Assembly (NCBI GenBank): GCA_030425615.1
Contig: JAUIAI010000041.1
Coordinates: forward strand, 1 to 9,835
DNA: 9,835 nt
DNA from: Gammaproteobacteria bacterium
Lineage (GTDB): Bacteria; Pseudomonadota; Gammaproteobacteria; Burkholderiales; Burkholderiaceae_E
Reading direction: 5' to 3'
The stretch's first letter is position 1. Every line of letters begins with the position of its first letter. Position numbers and translations under genes: made by a program. The notes under the pieces were generated by a model. It was given only the letters and a program-made list of their open reading frames with translations, ran no database searches and was not told where the DNA came from. Shown piece by piece: positions 1 through 8,702 of this stretch.

Positions 1-37
1 GTCGTCCGTCAGGCGGCCGGTGCGCTCTCCCGGAAGC

Positions 38-730
38 TCAGTCCTGCCACTTGACGCGATAGGTGCGCAGACCCTCGAGCCAGGTCTCGGTGCCGAAGGC
101 GCCACCGCTCTGGTGCGTCATGCCGATCGGCCAGGTGCCCAGCCGCAGACCCGCGGCACGCGCGGTCCGACAGAAATCGATGTCGTAGAAGTGGAACCGG
201 AAACGCGGGTCGAAACGGCACCCGTTTTCCCGCAAGGCGCGCGCGCGCGCCGCGAGCAGCACGCCGTCCAGCAGTTCGCACTCGGCCGGCACCGGACCGT
301 ACCGGGTCACCCGCCCGAACGGCTGTTGCCCGTGGCCGATCATGCCGCTCAGGTTCGCCGGATCGTCCCATTGCAACGTCATGTCAGGGAACGCCCAGCC
401 CGGCTGGCCGGCCGCCCGGCGCCGGTTGCCGGCCACGCCCACGACATCGTAGACCTGGCAACCGGCCAGCAGCCGCTCGGCGAAGAACAGATCGTCGATC
501 CAGACGTCGTCGTGGATGAAGACCAGCAGCCCGTCGGCTTCGCTGCGGCCGATCACCTCGTTGTAGATCTCCGGCAGTCCGCGGCGGTTCTCGTAGGCGA
601 TCCAGGGCACCAGCCGGGCGTCACCGGCGAAGCGCCGCAGCGACAGTCCCAGGGCCGACCCCTGCCAGAAGTCGTCCTTGTCGCGCCGCGTCGCGCTGAC
701 CAGATGAATGCGGCCGCCGGCGTCGCTCAA
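38..730 (-). CDS. GT-A-fold glycosyltransferase (StrF-like / Glyco_tranf_2_5 type), last gene of the operon
   Basis: Complete 230-residue protein, probably a nucleotide-sugar-dependent glycosyltransferase. Visible landmarks are an N-terminal strand and turn (IHLVSATR, residues 8-15), the FIHDDVWIDD segment (71-80) whose Asp pair is the likely metal/nucleotide-sugar DXD-type site, ELLDGVLLAAR (152-162) in the acceptor region, FYDIDFCRTARAAG (181-194), and a late MTHQSGG (204-210) whose His fits the conserved GT-A His. There is no signal peptide or membrane segment, so it should be cytoplasmic. The start is TTG at 730-728. It is the first start in the frame and has a GGAG about 7 bases upstream; no ATG lies near the N-terminal strand. 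The gene follows the methyltransferase by 43 bases on the same strand. The fold is well supported from motifs; donor sugar and acceptor cannot be read from sequence. Only 37 bases remain downstream, so the operon may continue outside the window. Confidence 0.88.
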   Translation of the reverse strand: MSDAGGRIHLVSATRRDKDDFWQGSALGLSLRRFAGDARLVPWIAYENRRGLPEIYNEVIGRSEADGLLVFIHDDVWIDDLFFAERLLAGCQVYDVVGVAGNRRRAAGQPGWAFPDMTLQWDDPANLSGMIGHGQQPFGRVTRYGPVPAECELLDGVLLAARARALRENGCRFDPRFRFHFYDIDFCRTARAAGLRLGTWPIGMTHQSGGAFGTETWLEGLRTYRVKWQD

Positions 731-773
731 GGCCTGGCTCCGGGACCGCCGAGGGTGAGATCGGATGCGAGGC

Positions 774-1442
774 TCACTGCGGCACCACCCGGAACACGTA
801 CTGGAACGGCGTGGCGTCCTGGGCTGCGAGCAACGGATCCAGGCCCGACACCTCGGCGAAGGCGCGGACCGCGCCCAGGTACCGCTCCTGTTCCGGCGAG
901 TTCAGCTGCCGGGTCAGCCCCTGCACGACCCGCCAGCCGGTCTGCTCGAACATTTCGAGCAGCGTCACGCGAGTGAACCAGCGGATGTGGGTCCGGTCCA
1001 TCAGTCCGCTGTCCTCGTAACGGAAGTTTCCCGAGACCAGCCGCCACTGCACGCTCCAGTGCTGCGCGTTGGGCACGCAGGCCACGACGCTCGCGCCGTC
1101 ACCGACGTTCGAGCGGATACGCCTCAGCAGCGCCCAGGGGTCACGCAGGTGCTCGAGGCAGTCGCCGAACACCCAGCAGTCGCTGGGCAGCAGCCGGCCG
1201 AAGGCGGTGTCGTCGAAGCCCTCGATGTCGCCGGAGTAAGCGGCGTCGCAATACCCGGCGGCCACCGCCGCGTACTCCGGATCGATGTCGACACCGACCA
1301 CGTGCACGTCGGCCTGCCTCGCGCGCAACGCACGCGCGAGCTGGCCGTGCATGCAGCCCACGTCGATCACCCGCCTCGCATCGGGCGGGATCAATGCCAG
1401 CAGTTCCGGGTTCGCGTGATCGTGCGCGGGGGTCTGGTTCAT
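774..1442 (-). CDS. Class I SAM-dependent methyltransferase
   Basis: 222-residue Rossmann-fold methyltransferase that should move a methyl group from S-adenosylmethionine. Motif I is VIDVGCMHGQLARAL (25-39), the acidic ribose-binding loop is GVDIDPE (50-56), and the motif IV/post region is FGDCLEHLRDP (92-102). A strand with CVPNAQHWS (122-130) follows. The segment LMDRTHIRWFT (147-157) resembles one common in methyltransferases of cell-surface glycan and peptidoglycan-like clusters; this is family knowledge, and it favours a sugar or peptide acceptor over DNA or rRNA. No membrane segment is seen. The ATG at 1442-1440 overlaps the TolC-family stop as ATGA, indicating translational coupling; an AAGGA lies about 9 bases upstream. 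The position after the exporter genes and before a glycosyltransferase suggests it modifies the same product. The acceptor is unknown. Confidence 0.9.
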   Translation of the reverse strand: MNQTPAHDHANPELLALIPPDARRVIDVGCMHGQLARALRARQADVHVVGVDIDPEYAAVAAGYCDAAYSGDIEGFDDTAFGRLLPSDCWVFGDCLEHLRDPWALLRRIRSNVGDGASVVACVPNAQHWSVQWRLVSGNFRYEDSGLMDRTHIRWFTRVTLLEMFEQTGWRVVQGLTRQLNSPEQERYLGAVRAFAEVSGLDPLLAAQDATPFQYVFRVVPQ

Positions 1443-2902
1443 GGCCTGGAATCCTTGTCGGGTGGCGGGCCTTCGCCCGGCTCTGGCGCTGCCTCGTCAC
1501 GCCCCTCGAGCCAGGCCGTCAGGCCGGGCCCGATGGCCCACAGCCGGGCCACCGAACGCTGGGCGTCGTGCAGGGCGTCGACCTGCGCGATCCGCAGGCC
1601 GTAGTGATCCTGCTCGGCCGACATCACGTCGAACAACGAGCGGCGACCGAGCGCTCGCCACTGCTCGATCGTGGCCCGCCGCAGGCGATCGCTGTCGGCC
1701 AGGATGCCGTCGACGTCGTCCATGCGCGCGAGCGCGGCGACCGCACGGGCGCGCGTCTGGTCGAGATCGGCCAGACGCTCGTCCATCGCATCCTCGAGAC
1801 GCCATTGGAGCGCCTGCTCGCGCAGTACGCCCGCGTCCACGGCATGCCTGCGGGAGCCGTCGAACAGAGGCAGGTGAAACTGCACGCCCGCCCGCCACTC
1901 GGTCTCGTCTTCGAAACCCGTCGTCCGGGCGGTGCGCAGCTGCCAGTCCACCCGCGGACCGCCCTCGGCCCGCAACGCGCGGGTTCGGGCGCGCTCGGCG
2001 CGCACGCGGGCGCGCAGCTGCGCGAGCTCCGCGCCGTCGATCACGCCGTTCTCCATCAACGCCTGCGGCGGCAGCTCGCGCAGAATCGTGGTCAGGCCTT
2101 CCAGTCTGGGCAGGGGCTCACCCACCAGCCGGCGCAGACGCAGTTCGGCGTCGTCCTTGGCCGCGCGGGCACGCGTCCGTGCGAGTTCGAGCTGGCTCAG
2201 GGCCTTTCGTGCCTGGACGAGTTCGCTCGCGCGGCCCGGGTCGGCCGCGACAGTGGCCCGGACCGCATCGGCCAGGCATCGCATCCGGGCCACGTGCTGG
2301 GTGAGGACCTGATCCTGCTTGTAGTAGCGGCTGCGCTCCAGCGCCGCCGCCACCGTGAGCCGCTCCAGCTCGCGGGCCAGGCTGCGGGCATCGAGACGGG
2401 CGGCTTCGGCCTGTTGTCGTTGCGCCTCGCTCAGGGCCGCCAGGCGACCGCCGTCGTAAAGCGGTGCGCCGAGATCGACTGCGACGGAAGTCTCGTTCTC
2501 GGCAACCGTGGGCTGCCCCGGGACTCTCAGGCCGGCGCGGGCCGCGCCGGCCGAGAGGTTCGCCCGCGGCAGCGAGCCGGCGGCCACGGCGCGTGCGGAG
2601 GCCTGCTCGGCGTCCGCGAGCAGGCGGGCTCCGCCGAGGGCGCGCGAGCGATCGCGCACGCGGGCGAGCAGGTCCGAGACCACCGCCAGCGCCCGCGCGT
2701 CGCGCGCCTCGGTGGGGCTGTAGAGCACGGGCGACAGACCGGTGCGCGCATCGTCGCAGTCGAGCGCCTGGACGGGGTCGGACAGGATCAGCAGCAGCGC
2801 GGCCGCACCCGTCGCCGCCCACTGGCGGATCGCGGGCGTTCGCCGTCCGACCGGCATCCCGTCCCCGCGTGAAAGGATCTGCCGCGACATGTCAGGGTTC
2901 AC
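1439..2902 (-). CDS. TolC-family outer-membrane efflux/type I secretion protein
   Basis: 487-residue outer-membrane channel subunit that would form the exit duct of a type I secretion system. The family's internal duplication is visible: PLYDGGR (147-153) and PLFDGSRR (345-352) are the paired strand/turn motifs, each followed by a long Ala/Arg/Glu-rich helical stretch. GRRSLFDVMSAEQDHYG (419-435) matches the last TolC helix region. The signal peptide has a basic part and a hydrophobic run (AATGAAALLLIL, 29-40), with likely cleavage after VQA (46). The start is uncertain. GTG at 2902 has a GCGAGG about 6 bases upstream and overlaps the adaptor stop by 11 bases; ATG at 2890 begins one base after that stop; ATG at 2857 has GGGGA nearby and gives the most typical signal peptide. 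The C-terminus (about 468-487) is acidic and proline-rich. The gene lies between the adaptor and the methyltransferase. The family call is secure; the exact N-terminus is not. Confidence 0.92.
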   Translation of the reverse strand: MNPDMSRQILSRGDGMPVGRRTPAIRQWAATGAAALLLILSDPVQALDCDDARTGLSPVLYSPTEARDARALAVVSDLLARVRDRSRALGGARLLADAEQASARAVAAGSLPRANLSAGAARAGLRVPGQPTVAENETSVAVDLGAPLYDGGRLAALSEAQRQQAEAARLDARSLARELERLTVAAALERSRYYKQDQVLTQHVARMRCLADAVRATVAADPGRASELVQARKALSQLELARTRARAAKDDAELRLRRLVGEPLPRLEGLTTILRELPPQALMENGVIDGAELAQLRARVRAERARTRALRAEGGPRVDWQLRTARTTGFEDETEWRAGVQFHLPLFDGSRRHAVDAGVLREQALQWRLEDAMDERLADLDQTRARAVAALARMDDVDGILADSDRLRRATIEQWRALGRRSLFDVMSAEQDHYGLRIAQVDALHDAQRSVARLWAIGPGLTAWLEGRDEAAPEPGEGPPPDKDSRP

Positions 2903-4169
2903 GAAAGGCCTCGCGTCCGCGCAGCAAGGGGCGCAGCAGGAAACTCAGCACCGTACGGTCACTGGTGGTGATCTCGACCGTTCCGCGCATTCCGGGCCGC
3001 AGCGGCAGCGCCGCGCCCTGCCAGCGAAGCCCGGCCGGGTCGGTGCTCAGACTGGCGCGGTAGTAGGTGCCGCCGGCCATCGCGGCACGGGGCGCGTCGT
3101 CGACGATCGCATCGGGACCGATGTGATCGATCCGGGCCTCGAGCGCGCCGTAGGTCGTGTATTCGTAGGCCGAGAGCTTGACCAGCGCACTCTGGCCTTC
3201 CCGCACGAAGCCGATGTCCGATGGAGAAAGCCGCGCCTCCACCCGCACCGGCCCGCCGGTCGGCACGATCTCCATGATCGGTGCGCCGGCGGCGACCACA
3301 CCGCCGACCGTGGCCACCTGGATGCGCTTGACCATGCCGCGCACCGGGGAGCGCAGCACCGTGCGGGCGAGCGCGTCGTCGCGCAGCACCAGTTGCTCAC
3401 GGATCTGAGCGAGTTCGGCGCGCACCCGTACGAGCTCGGCGGCCACCTCCTGGCGGAAGCGGTTGACACGCTCCTGCCGCTGCAGCTCGAGTTCGTTGAG
3501 CTGACGCCGCAGCCGCATCAACTCGACCTGCGGCAACAGACCGTCCGCCGACAGCTTGCCGGCCACCTCGAGTTCCTCGTGCGCGAGCCCGATGCTGCGC
3601 GAATACGCCGCCTGCGCATCCTCCAGGACTCTCCGGCGCAGGCGCCAGGCCTCGCGTTCGCTCTCGACGAGCCCCGCAGCGTCGTCGAGCTCCGCAGGAA
3701 AGGCAGGCTCCACCCCTTCGAGCTCGGCCGCCAGGCGCGCTTCGGCCGCCAGCAGGGTGCGCCGCCGCGAGCTGGCTTCGTTCTGGATCGCGGCGGCTCG
3801 CGTATCGTCCAGCCGGGCCAGCGGCTGGCCGATCTCGACGGCCGTGTTCTCACCGACCAGGATCTCGCGAAGGATCCCACCCTCCAGACTGGCGATCAAC
3901 TGCACCGGTCCGTCCGGCAGGATCCTCGCCTCGGCACGGGTCACCACGTCCACCCGCGCCAGGGCCGCCCACGCCACCGCACACGCCACCACGGCGGTCA
4001 TCAGCCAGAGCGCCCAGCGGGCGGCCGGCATGCGATCCATCAGGCGGGCGGCCTCGATGCTGCGCATGAAGCGCAGGGCGTCTCCCGCGGCCCGCCCGCC
4101 CTGCGGCAACGGCCCCTCAGGGCCGGCCGCCGCGCGGCGGGATGAGGTCCCGACAGGTTTCGTCGTCAC
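2892..4169 (-). CDS. HlyD-family type I secretion periplasmic adaptor
   Basis: 425-residue membrane fusion protein linking the inner-membrane ABC transporter to the TolC-type channel. It has a short cytoplasmic N-terminus, one membrane helix (about 51-71), a first lipoyl half (IASLEGGILREILVGENTAV, 92-111), a long coiled-coil hairpin rich in Leu/Arg/Glu (about 125-265), a second lipoyl half (VLRSPVRGMVKRIQVATVGG, 271-290), a beta-barrel region, and the family signature LRPGMRGTVEI (390-400) with the terminal SFLLRPLLRGREAF (409-422). The length is typical for the T1SS class. I chose GTG at 4169-4167 because it overlaps the ABC stop as GTGA and has GGAGAGGGGG about 7 bases upstream. A longer reading frame reaching 4640 would run through the ABC ATPase domain and is not credible. 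An in-frame ATG at codon 35 is a weaker alternative. Confidence 0.95.
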   Translation of the reverse strand: MTTKPVGTSSRRAAAGPEGPLPQGGRAAGDALRFMRSIEAARLMDRMPAARWALWLMTAVVACAVAWAALARVDVVTRAEARILPDGPVQLIASLEGGILREILVGENTAVEIGQPLARLDDTRAAAIQNEASSRRRTLLAAEARLAAELEGVEPAFPAELDDAAGLVESEREAWRLRRRVLEDAQAAYSRSIGLAHEELEVAGKLSADGLLPQVELMRLRRQLNELELQRQERVNRFRQEVAAELVRVRAELAQIREQLVLRDDALARTVLRSPVRGMVKRIQVATVGGVVAAGAPIMEIVPTGGPVRVEARLSPSDIGFVREGQSALVKLSAYEYTTYGALEARIDHIGPDAIVDDAPRAAMAGGTYYRASLSTDPAGLRWQGAALPLRPGMRGTVEITTSDRTVLSFLLRPLLRGREAFREP

Positions 4170-6391
4170 GCCGGGACCCCCTCTCCGGGCGTCGTTTCGG
4201 CGACCTCGGCCGCGACACCGTCGGCTCCCGTTCGTGCCGAACCGGCCCCCGCACGACCGGCCAGGGCGGCCAGCACCGCGTCCCGCGGGCCGTCGAGGAC
4301 CAGCCGGCCCGCATCGAGCACACACACGCGGGTGGCCAGCTCGAGCAGCGCCGGCCGATGGGTGACCATGATCACCGTACAGTCCGCGATCGCGGTGGCG
4401 AGCCTGCGCACGAACAAGAGTTCGGACTGCGCGTCCATCGACGAGGTCGGCTCGTCCATCAGCAACAGTTTCGGTCGCGACACCAGTGCGCGAGCCAGCG
4501 CCACGAGCTGACGCTGGCCGCCCGAGAGCAGCGAGCCCATCTCGCCCACCGGCATCTCCCAGCCACGCGGATGGCGCGCCACCAGCCCGTCCAGACCGGT
4601 CAGCTGCGCGACCTCGGCGAGCCGGGCGCCGTCCACCCACGGCCGCCCCAGCGCGATGTTCTCGCGCAGCGTCGCATCGAACAGCCGTGGCTCCTGGGTG
4701 ACGAAGCCGATGCGCGAACGGAAGTCCACCGGATCGAGCTGACGCAGATCCACGCCGTCGACGCTGACCAGCCCTTCGGTGGGTCGGTACAGACCCGCCA
4801 GAAGGCGCAGGACGGTTGACTTGCCACTGCCGATACGACCGAGCACCACCAGGCGTTCGCCGGCGGCGATCTTCAGATCGACCTCGCGCAGCACCGGCGT
4901 CGGCGTCTCGCCCGGATCCGACGGATACGCGAATCCCACCTCGCGCAGGGCGATCGCACCGGTCAGCGGCGGACAGGGCTGGGTGCGGCCCTCACCGCTG
5001 GTTTCGAGCGGCAGGGCGACGAGCCGGTCGAGTGCGGTGAGCGCCACCCGCGCACCCTGATAGCGCGACGCGAGCGAGACCACGGTGGACAACGGCGCGA
5101 TGCCGCGCGCGCCGAGCATCACGCAGGCGATGAGCGCGCCGGGCGACAGCAGGCCGTCGTCTATCAGGTGCACGCCCCAGACCAGGATCGTGAGCGTGAT
5201 CAGTTGCTGCGAAACGGCCGACACGTTGCTGGCGAAGCTCGAGGCCCGACGGACCCGCATGGCGGCCTCGGCCGAAGCCAGCGTGGCACGCTCGAAGCGA
5301 CGGGCGAAAAAGCCGTTGGCACCGGCCACCTTGAGATCCTCCAGCCCCTCGACGGACTCGACCAGCAGGCCCTGCAGATCGGCCTGCTGGGTCATGCTCT
5401 CGCGCATCGCGCGGCGCAGCGTGCGCTGCGCGAGCAGGGCCACTCCGACCACCACCGGGATCGCGATCACCATCACCCAGCCGAGCCGGCCGCCGATGGC
5501 GAAGCTCGCGGCCACGAACAACAGCACGAAGGGCAGATCGGTGAGCGCCGACAGGGAGGCCGACGCGAAGAAATCGCGCACCGTTTCGATCTGGGCGAGA
5601 TGGTGCGAGTGCGCTCCCGCCGAACGCGGCCGGTGCTCCATCCGCAGCGCCAGCGTGCGGCGGAAGAATTGCGAACCGATGATCATGTCCGCCCGCTTGC
5701 CGGCAGCGTCGATCAGATGACTGCGCAGTTGCCGCGCGGCCAGATCGAAGACCACGGCGACGATGCCGATCGCCGCCAGCGCCCACAACGTGACGAAGGC
5801 CTTGTGCGGAATCACCCGGTCGAACACGACCGCCGTGATCACCGCGGTCACGAGCATCAGCACGTTGCTGAGCGTGGCGGCCAGCATCGACGACCGGTAG
5901 TAGGGCAGAAACCGCCGCAGGGTCTCCCAGAGCCAGTGACGATCCCCGGCCGCCTGATCGCCGGCGGCTCCTTCGAAGCCGGCCGGCCGCAGCGATGCGG
6001 CAATCAGGCAGCCCGAATAGCCGGCCCCGATCTCACTGGCGGACAGCCGTCGCGGTGCCGTGTCGTGCTCGGGATCGACGACCTCGTAGGAGGGGGTGAC
6101 GCCGGCGTCGTCGCGCTTCGTCAGCACCCATGCCCCGCCGCCCTGCCGGAGCAGCAGCACGGGCATCAGGAGCGGGTGGATCTCCTCGAGCGGGCGCTCC
6201 AGCACGGCGGCCTCGTAGCCGTTGTCGCGCAGCATGACGAGCGCGTCGTCGGCGCCCAGCGGGAGTTCCGGTCCGCGCTCGGCCAGCAGCGACTCGCACG
6301 AGCGGGCGACTCCGTCGTGGGCACAGAGCCAGGCCACGGCGGCCAGCAGGCCGTCCCCGGCAGCGTCTGCCTGCACATCGCGGGTGTTCAC
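4166..6391 (-). CDS. Type I secretion ABC transporter (permease-ATPase) with degenerate C39-like domain
   Basis: 741-residue inner-membrane transporter that powers export. Residues about 12-130 resemble the C39-like domain of LapB/LssB-type exporters. No Cys sits in a QxxxxxC active-site context; the only early cysteines are C23 and C32, and WVLTK (88-92) stands where a protease would carry its His. Cleavage is therefore not expected, only substrate docking. Membrane helices follow within about 165-445. The ATPase is intact: Walker A GRIGSGKST (518-526), Q-loop Gln 566 in GFVTQEP, signature LLSGGQRQ (621-628), Walker B LLLMDEP (642-648), D-loop SSMD (650-653) and H-loop His 678. The start is GTG at 6391-6389, overlapping the upstream stop as GTGA; its Shine-Dalgarno is weak, so coupling probably drives translation. 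The exporter class is known mainly for large adhesins, but no such substrate is in the window. Confidence 0.95.
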   Translation of the reverse strand: MNTRDVQADAAGDGLLAAVAWLCAHDGVARSCESLLAERGPELPLGADDALVMLRDNGYEAAVLERPLEEIHPLLMPVLLLRQGGGAWVLTKRDDAGVTPSYEVVDPEHDTAPRRLSASEIGAGYSGCLIAASLRPAGFEGAAGDQAAGDRHWLWETLRRFLPYYRSSMLAATLSNVLMLVTAVITAVVFDRVIPHKAFVTLWALAAIGIVAVVFDLAARQLRSHLIDAAGKRADMIIGSQFFRRTLALRMEHRPRSAGAHSHHLAQIETVRDFFASASLSALTDLPFVLLFVAASFAIGGRLGWVMVIAIPVVVGVALLAQRTLRRAMRESMTQQADLQGLLVESVEGLEDLKVAGANGFFARRFERATLASAEAAMRVRRASSFASNVSAVSQQLITLTILVWGVHLIDDGLLSPGALIACVMLGARGIAPLSTVVSLASRYQGARVALTALDRLVALPLETSGEGRTQPCPPLTGAIALREVGFAYPSDPGETPTPVLREVDLKIAAGERLVVLGRIGSGKSTVLRLLAGLYRPTEGLVSVDGVDLRQLDPVDFRSRIGFVTQEPRLFDATLRENIALGRPWVDGARLAEVAQLTGLDGLVARHPRGWEMPVGEMGSLLSGGQRQLVALARALVSRPKLLLMDEPTSSMDAQSELLFVRRLATAIADCTVIMVTHRPALLELATRVCVLDAGRLVLDGPRDAVLAALAGRAGAGSARTGADGVAAEVAETTPGEGVPA

Positions 6392-8292
6392 GCGTCCGGC
6401 CCCGACGCCCAGGCGTTGCTCTGCTCGAGCAAGGTCACGAAACCGGCTTCGATGTCGCGCACTCGGGCCGGGATGTCGAACAACGTCGAACGCCGCCCCT
6501 CGTCGGCGAGATAGCGCTTGTAGCCGCGCACCCGCTCGCGATCACGACCGAGCGCGACGGCCAGTGCCCGGTAGTCTTCGGGTGTTTCCGTGATCAGTTC
6601 GGGCAGTCCCACGTTGGTCAGCAGACTTCCCGCCATGCGCGAGATGTACGTGCGGCCCGAGCGGGTGACGATCGGAGTGCCCATCCAGAGCACGTCGCTG
6701 GCGGTTGCGCCGGCGTTGTAGGGAAAGGTATCGAGGAACAGGTCGGCCACCGCGAAGCGGGCCAGGTATTCGGGCGGTGCCACCCGCGGCGCGAAGATCA
6801 GACGGGCCGGGTCGACGCCGGCATCAGAAGCCGCCGAGCGCAGGTTGCGCTCGGCCCACGGGTTGTCCGCCAGCAGCCAGAGCACGCTGTCGGGTACCTC
6901 GCGCAGGATCGACATCCAGAGCCCGAAGACCTCCGGCGTGAACTTGTGATTGTTGTTGAAGGCGCAGAAGACGAACGCGTCCTCGGGCAACCCGCACTGC
7001 GTCCGGCCCGGGACCGGCGCGACCTCGCGTTGCCGGTCGCAGATCTGGTAGCAGTGGGGCACGACCATCGGCCGCTCGGTGCAGAACCGCTCGTAGTCGG
7101 GCTGCATGACGTAGGGGTCGGCGATCATGTGATCCACCCCCGGCACGGCGGAGGTGGCGGGAAGGCCGAGGTATCCGACCTGCACGGGCGCCGGCCTGCG
7201 TCCGAGAATGCCGGGTCGCGCGCCGCTGCTCAGCCCCTGCAGATCCACCAGGATGTCGATGTCGTCGTCGGCGATGCGCCGGGCCGCGGCCGCGTCGTCC
7301 AGATCGTGGATCCGCACGTGGCGGTCCATGGCCCGGATCAGACGCTGACGCAGCGGGGTGCCGTCTTCGCGGCTGAAACAATAGCCGGTCACCTCGAAGC
7401 GCGAGCGGTCGTGCAGCTCGAGCAACTCGGGAATCAGCAGTCCCATCGCATGCATGCAGAAGTCGCCCGACAGATACGCGAGCCGGATGCGGCCCTGCGG
7501 CCGGCGCCTGCGCGTGAACAGCGGCGCAGCCGTGATGCGCTCCACCTTGTCCGCCACGAAGCGATGCGCGGCCAGCAGTTGCAGCGCGGGATCGTCCGAG
7601 GCACTGAGCATCGCCAGTGCGGAGGTGCCCATGAGCAGCTGGTTCTGGGTGACCCGGCCGACGGGCCGGTAGACGGGCCAGGCGCACTGTTTCTGACGGA
7701 TGTGAACGTAGTGCTGCAGCACGTCGGGCTGCGCCGGCTCGAAGACCAGGCTGTCGGCCATGGCCCTCTCGGCCTCGTCGTAGCGACGCTGTCGCTCGAG
7801 CAGACGGGCCACGTTGTTGATCGCGTGCAGGCGCAGTTCACGGGTCACGCCGGCCGCCCCCGACGGCAGCGCCCAGACGCCCCGCCACTCGGCCAACGCC
7901 CGCTCGTCGTCACCGAGATGCTCGAACTCGTGGCCCAGGTTGACGCGGGCGTGCGCGAAGCCGGGCTGCTGCGCCAGCGCCAGCCGGTAAGCGTGCGCGG
8001 CCCGTTCGTGCTGTTGCAGGGCGGCCAGCAGCGTGCCCCAGTTGAAGCAGGCGACGTGCCGGAGCGGCGAATCCGATCGCTCGATCCAGCGCTGATACAG
8101 CAGCGCGGCGGCCGCCAGCTGACCCTGTTGCTGCCACTGCCCCGCCAGCGCCATCACCGCGTCGAGCGACAGCCGGCCGCTGGCGGCCAGCTCGAACGGG
8201 TCCGCTGCGGACCCGGGCCGACCGGCATCGGACGTGACGACTGACGTCGGGTCGGCCGCCGCGGCAGCCGGAGTGTCGATGACGGCGTCCAT
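6388..8292 (-). CDS. TPR protein with O-GlcNAc-transferase (SPINDLY/GT41) catalytic domain
   Basis: 634-residue cytoplasmic glycosyltransferase, first gene of the operon. About four TPR-like helical pairs occupy residues 46-190 (for example NWGTLLAALQQHERAAHAYR, 84-103), and the GT41 domain fills about 266-625. Matching landmarks are RLAYLSGDFCMH (270-281), DILVDLQGLSSGARP (346-360), APVQVGYLGLPATSA (368-382), FCAFNNNHKFTP (442-453), where Lys 450 aligns with the UDP-binding Lys of human OGT, and LDTFPYNAGATASDVLWMG (520-538), where Asp 533 aligns with the UDP-ribose-binding Asp. Known relatives move GlcNAc or another sugar from a UDP donor onto Ser/Thr, sometimes Cys or Asn, of proteins held by the TPRs. 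The ATG at 8292 has GAGGA only 3 bases upstream, unusually close. Being coupled to the exporter, it probably glycosylates the exported product; that is inference. Confidence 0.93.
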   Translation of the reverse strand: MDAVIDTPAAAAADPTSVVTSDAGRPGSAADPFELAASGRLSLDAVMALAGQWQQQGQLAAAALLYQRWIERSDSPLRHVACFNWGTLLAALQQHERAAHAYRLALAQQPGFAHARVNLGHEFEHLGDDERALAEWRGVWALPSGAAGVTRELRLHAINNVARLLERQRRYDEAERAMADSLVFEPAQPDVLQHYVHIRQKQCAWPVYRPVGRVTQNQLLMGTSALAMLSASDDPALQLLAAHRFVADKVERITAAPLFTRRRRPQGRIRLAYLSGDFCMHAMGLLIPELLELHDRSRFEVTGYCFSREDGTPLRQRLIRAMDRHVRIHDLDDAAAARRIADDDIDILVDLQGLSSGARPGILGRRPAPVQVGYLGLPATSAVPGVDHMIADPYVMQPDYERFCTERPMVVPHCYQICDRQREVAPVPGRTQCGLPEDAFVFCAFNNNHKFTPEVFGLWMSILREVPDSVLWLLADNPWAERNLRSAASDAGVDPARLIFAPRVAPPEYLARFAVADLFLDTFPYNAGATASDVLWMGTPIVTRSGRTYISRMAGSLLTNVGLPELITETPEDYRALAVALGRDRERVRGYKRYLADEGRRSTLFDIPARVRDIEAGFVTLLEQSNAWASGPDA

Positions 8293-8702
8293 GCATCCTC
8301 GCTGGGTAGCGGTCGCTCGTGGCGCGGGCGTTCGGCGCCGAAGGCACCCGCCCGGCGGTCAGCGCACCGGTTTCCGCCGATGGTAGGCAAGGCCCGGGGC
8401 ACCGATTGCACGAGAAGCGCGGCTTGCACGCGGCTACTGTCCGGAAGGACCCGAATCGTTGCCGGAAATTGCCGTCGGGAGCCGGGAACGGCGCTTGCAG
8501 GGGGATGACCGAGGCACGGAGCGGCCACCCGACCGGGCGAAAGGGCCGCTGATCGCCAAAGCTGGAAAGAGCTTGGATACCGTGCCGTAATTCACGGCGG
8601 AACCCGCCGGCGCATGTGAGCATGAGTTCGTCCCAAGCCCTGTCCGCCGGTGCCGCGCACCTGCCAAGGCTTGCGGCATCGGAGAGGTTGAACCGGGTGG
8701 CC

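Noticed and set aside
20..976. Plus-strand frame of 318 codons across the glycosyltransferase and methyltransferase
   Set aside because: It crosses two convincing minus-strand genes and has low-complexity composition.
1394..2872. Long plus-strand frame (492 codons) opposite the TolC-family gene
   Set aside because: It is antisense to a protein with clear family motifs. High-GC genes routinely leave long open frames on the opposite strand, and its translation shows no recognisable domain.
2742..4145. Long plus-strand frame (467 codons) opposite the adaptor gene
   Set aside because: Shadow of the HlyD-family gene, with a His/Arg/Gln-rich translation and no motifs.
4170..4640. Upstream extension of the adaptor reading frame
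   Set aside because: It runs through the ABC ATPase coding sequence in another frame; the GTGA start at 4169 with a strong GGAGAGGGGG explains the gene fully.
5168..6514. Long plus-strand frame (448 codons) opposite the ABC transporter
   Set aside because: Shadow of the transporter; very rich in His, Arg and Gln, typical of the reverse strand of high-GC genes.
6946..8244. Plus-strand frame of 432 codons opposite the GT41 gene
   Set aside because: Antisense to clearly conserved OGT motifs; no domain of its own.
8396..8410. GGGGCACCGATTGCA as a sigma-54 promoter
   Set aside because: The GGCAC and TTGC elements are too close together; the invariant GG-N10-GC spacing is met only by a GG that does not fit the TGGCAC motif.
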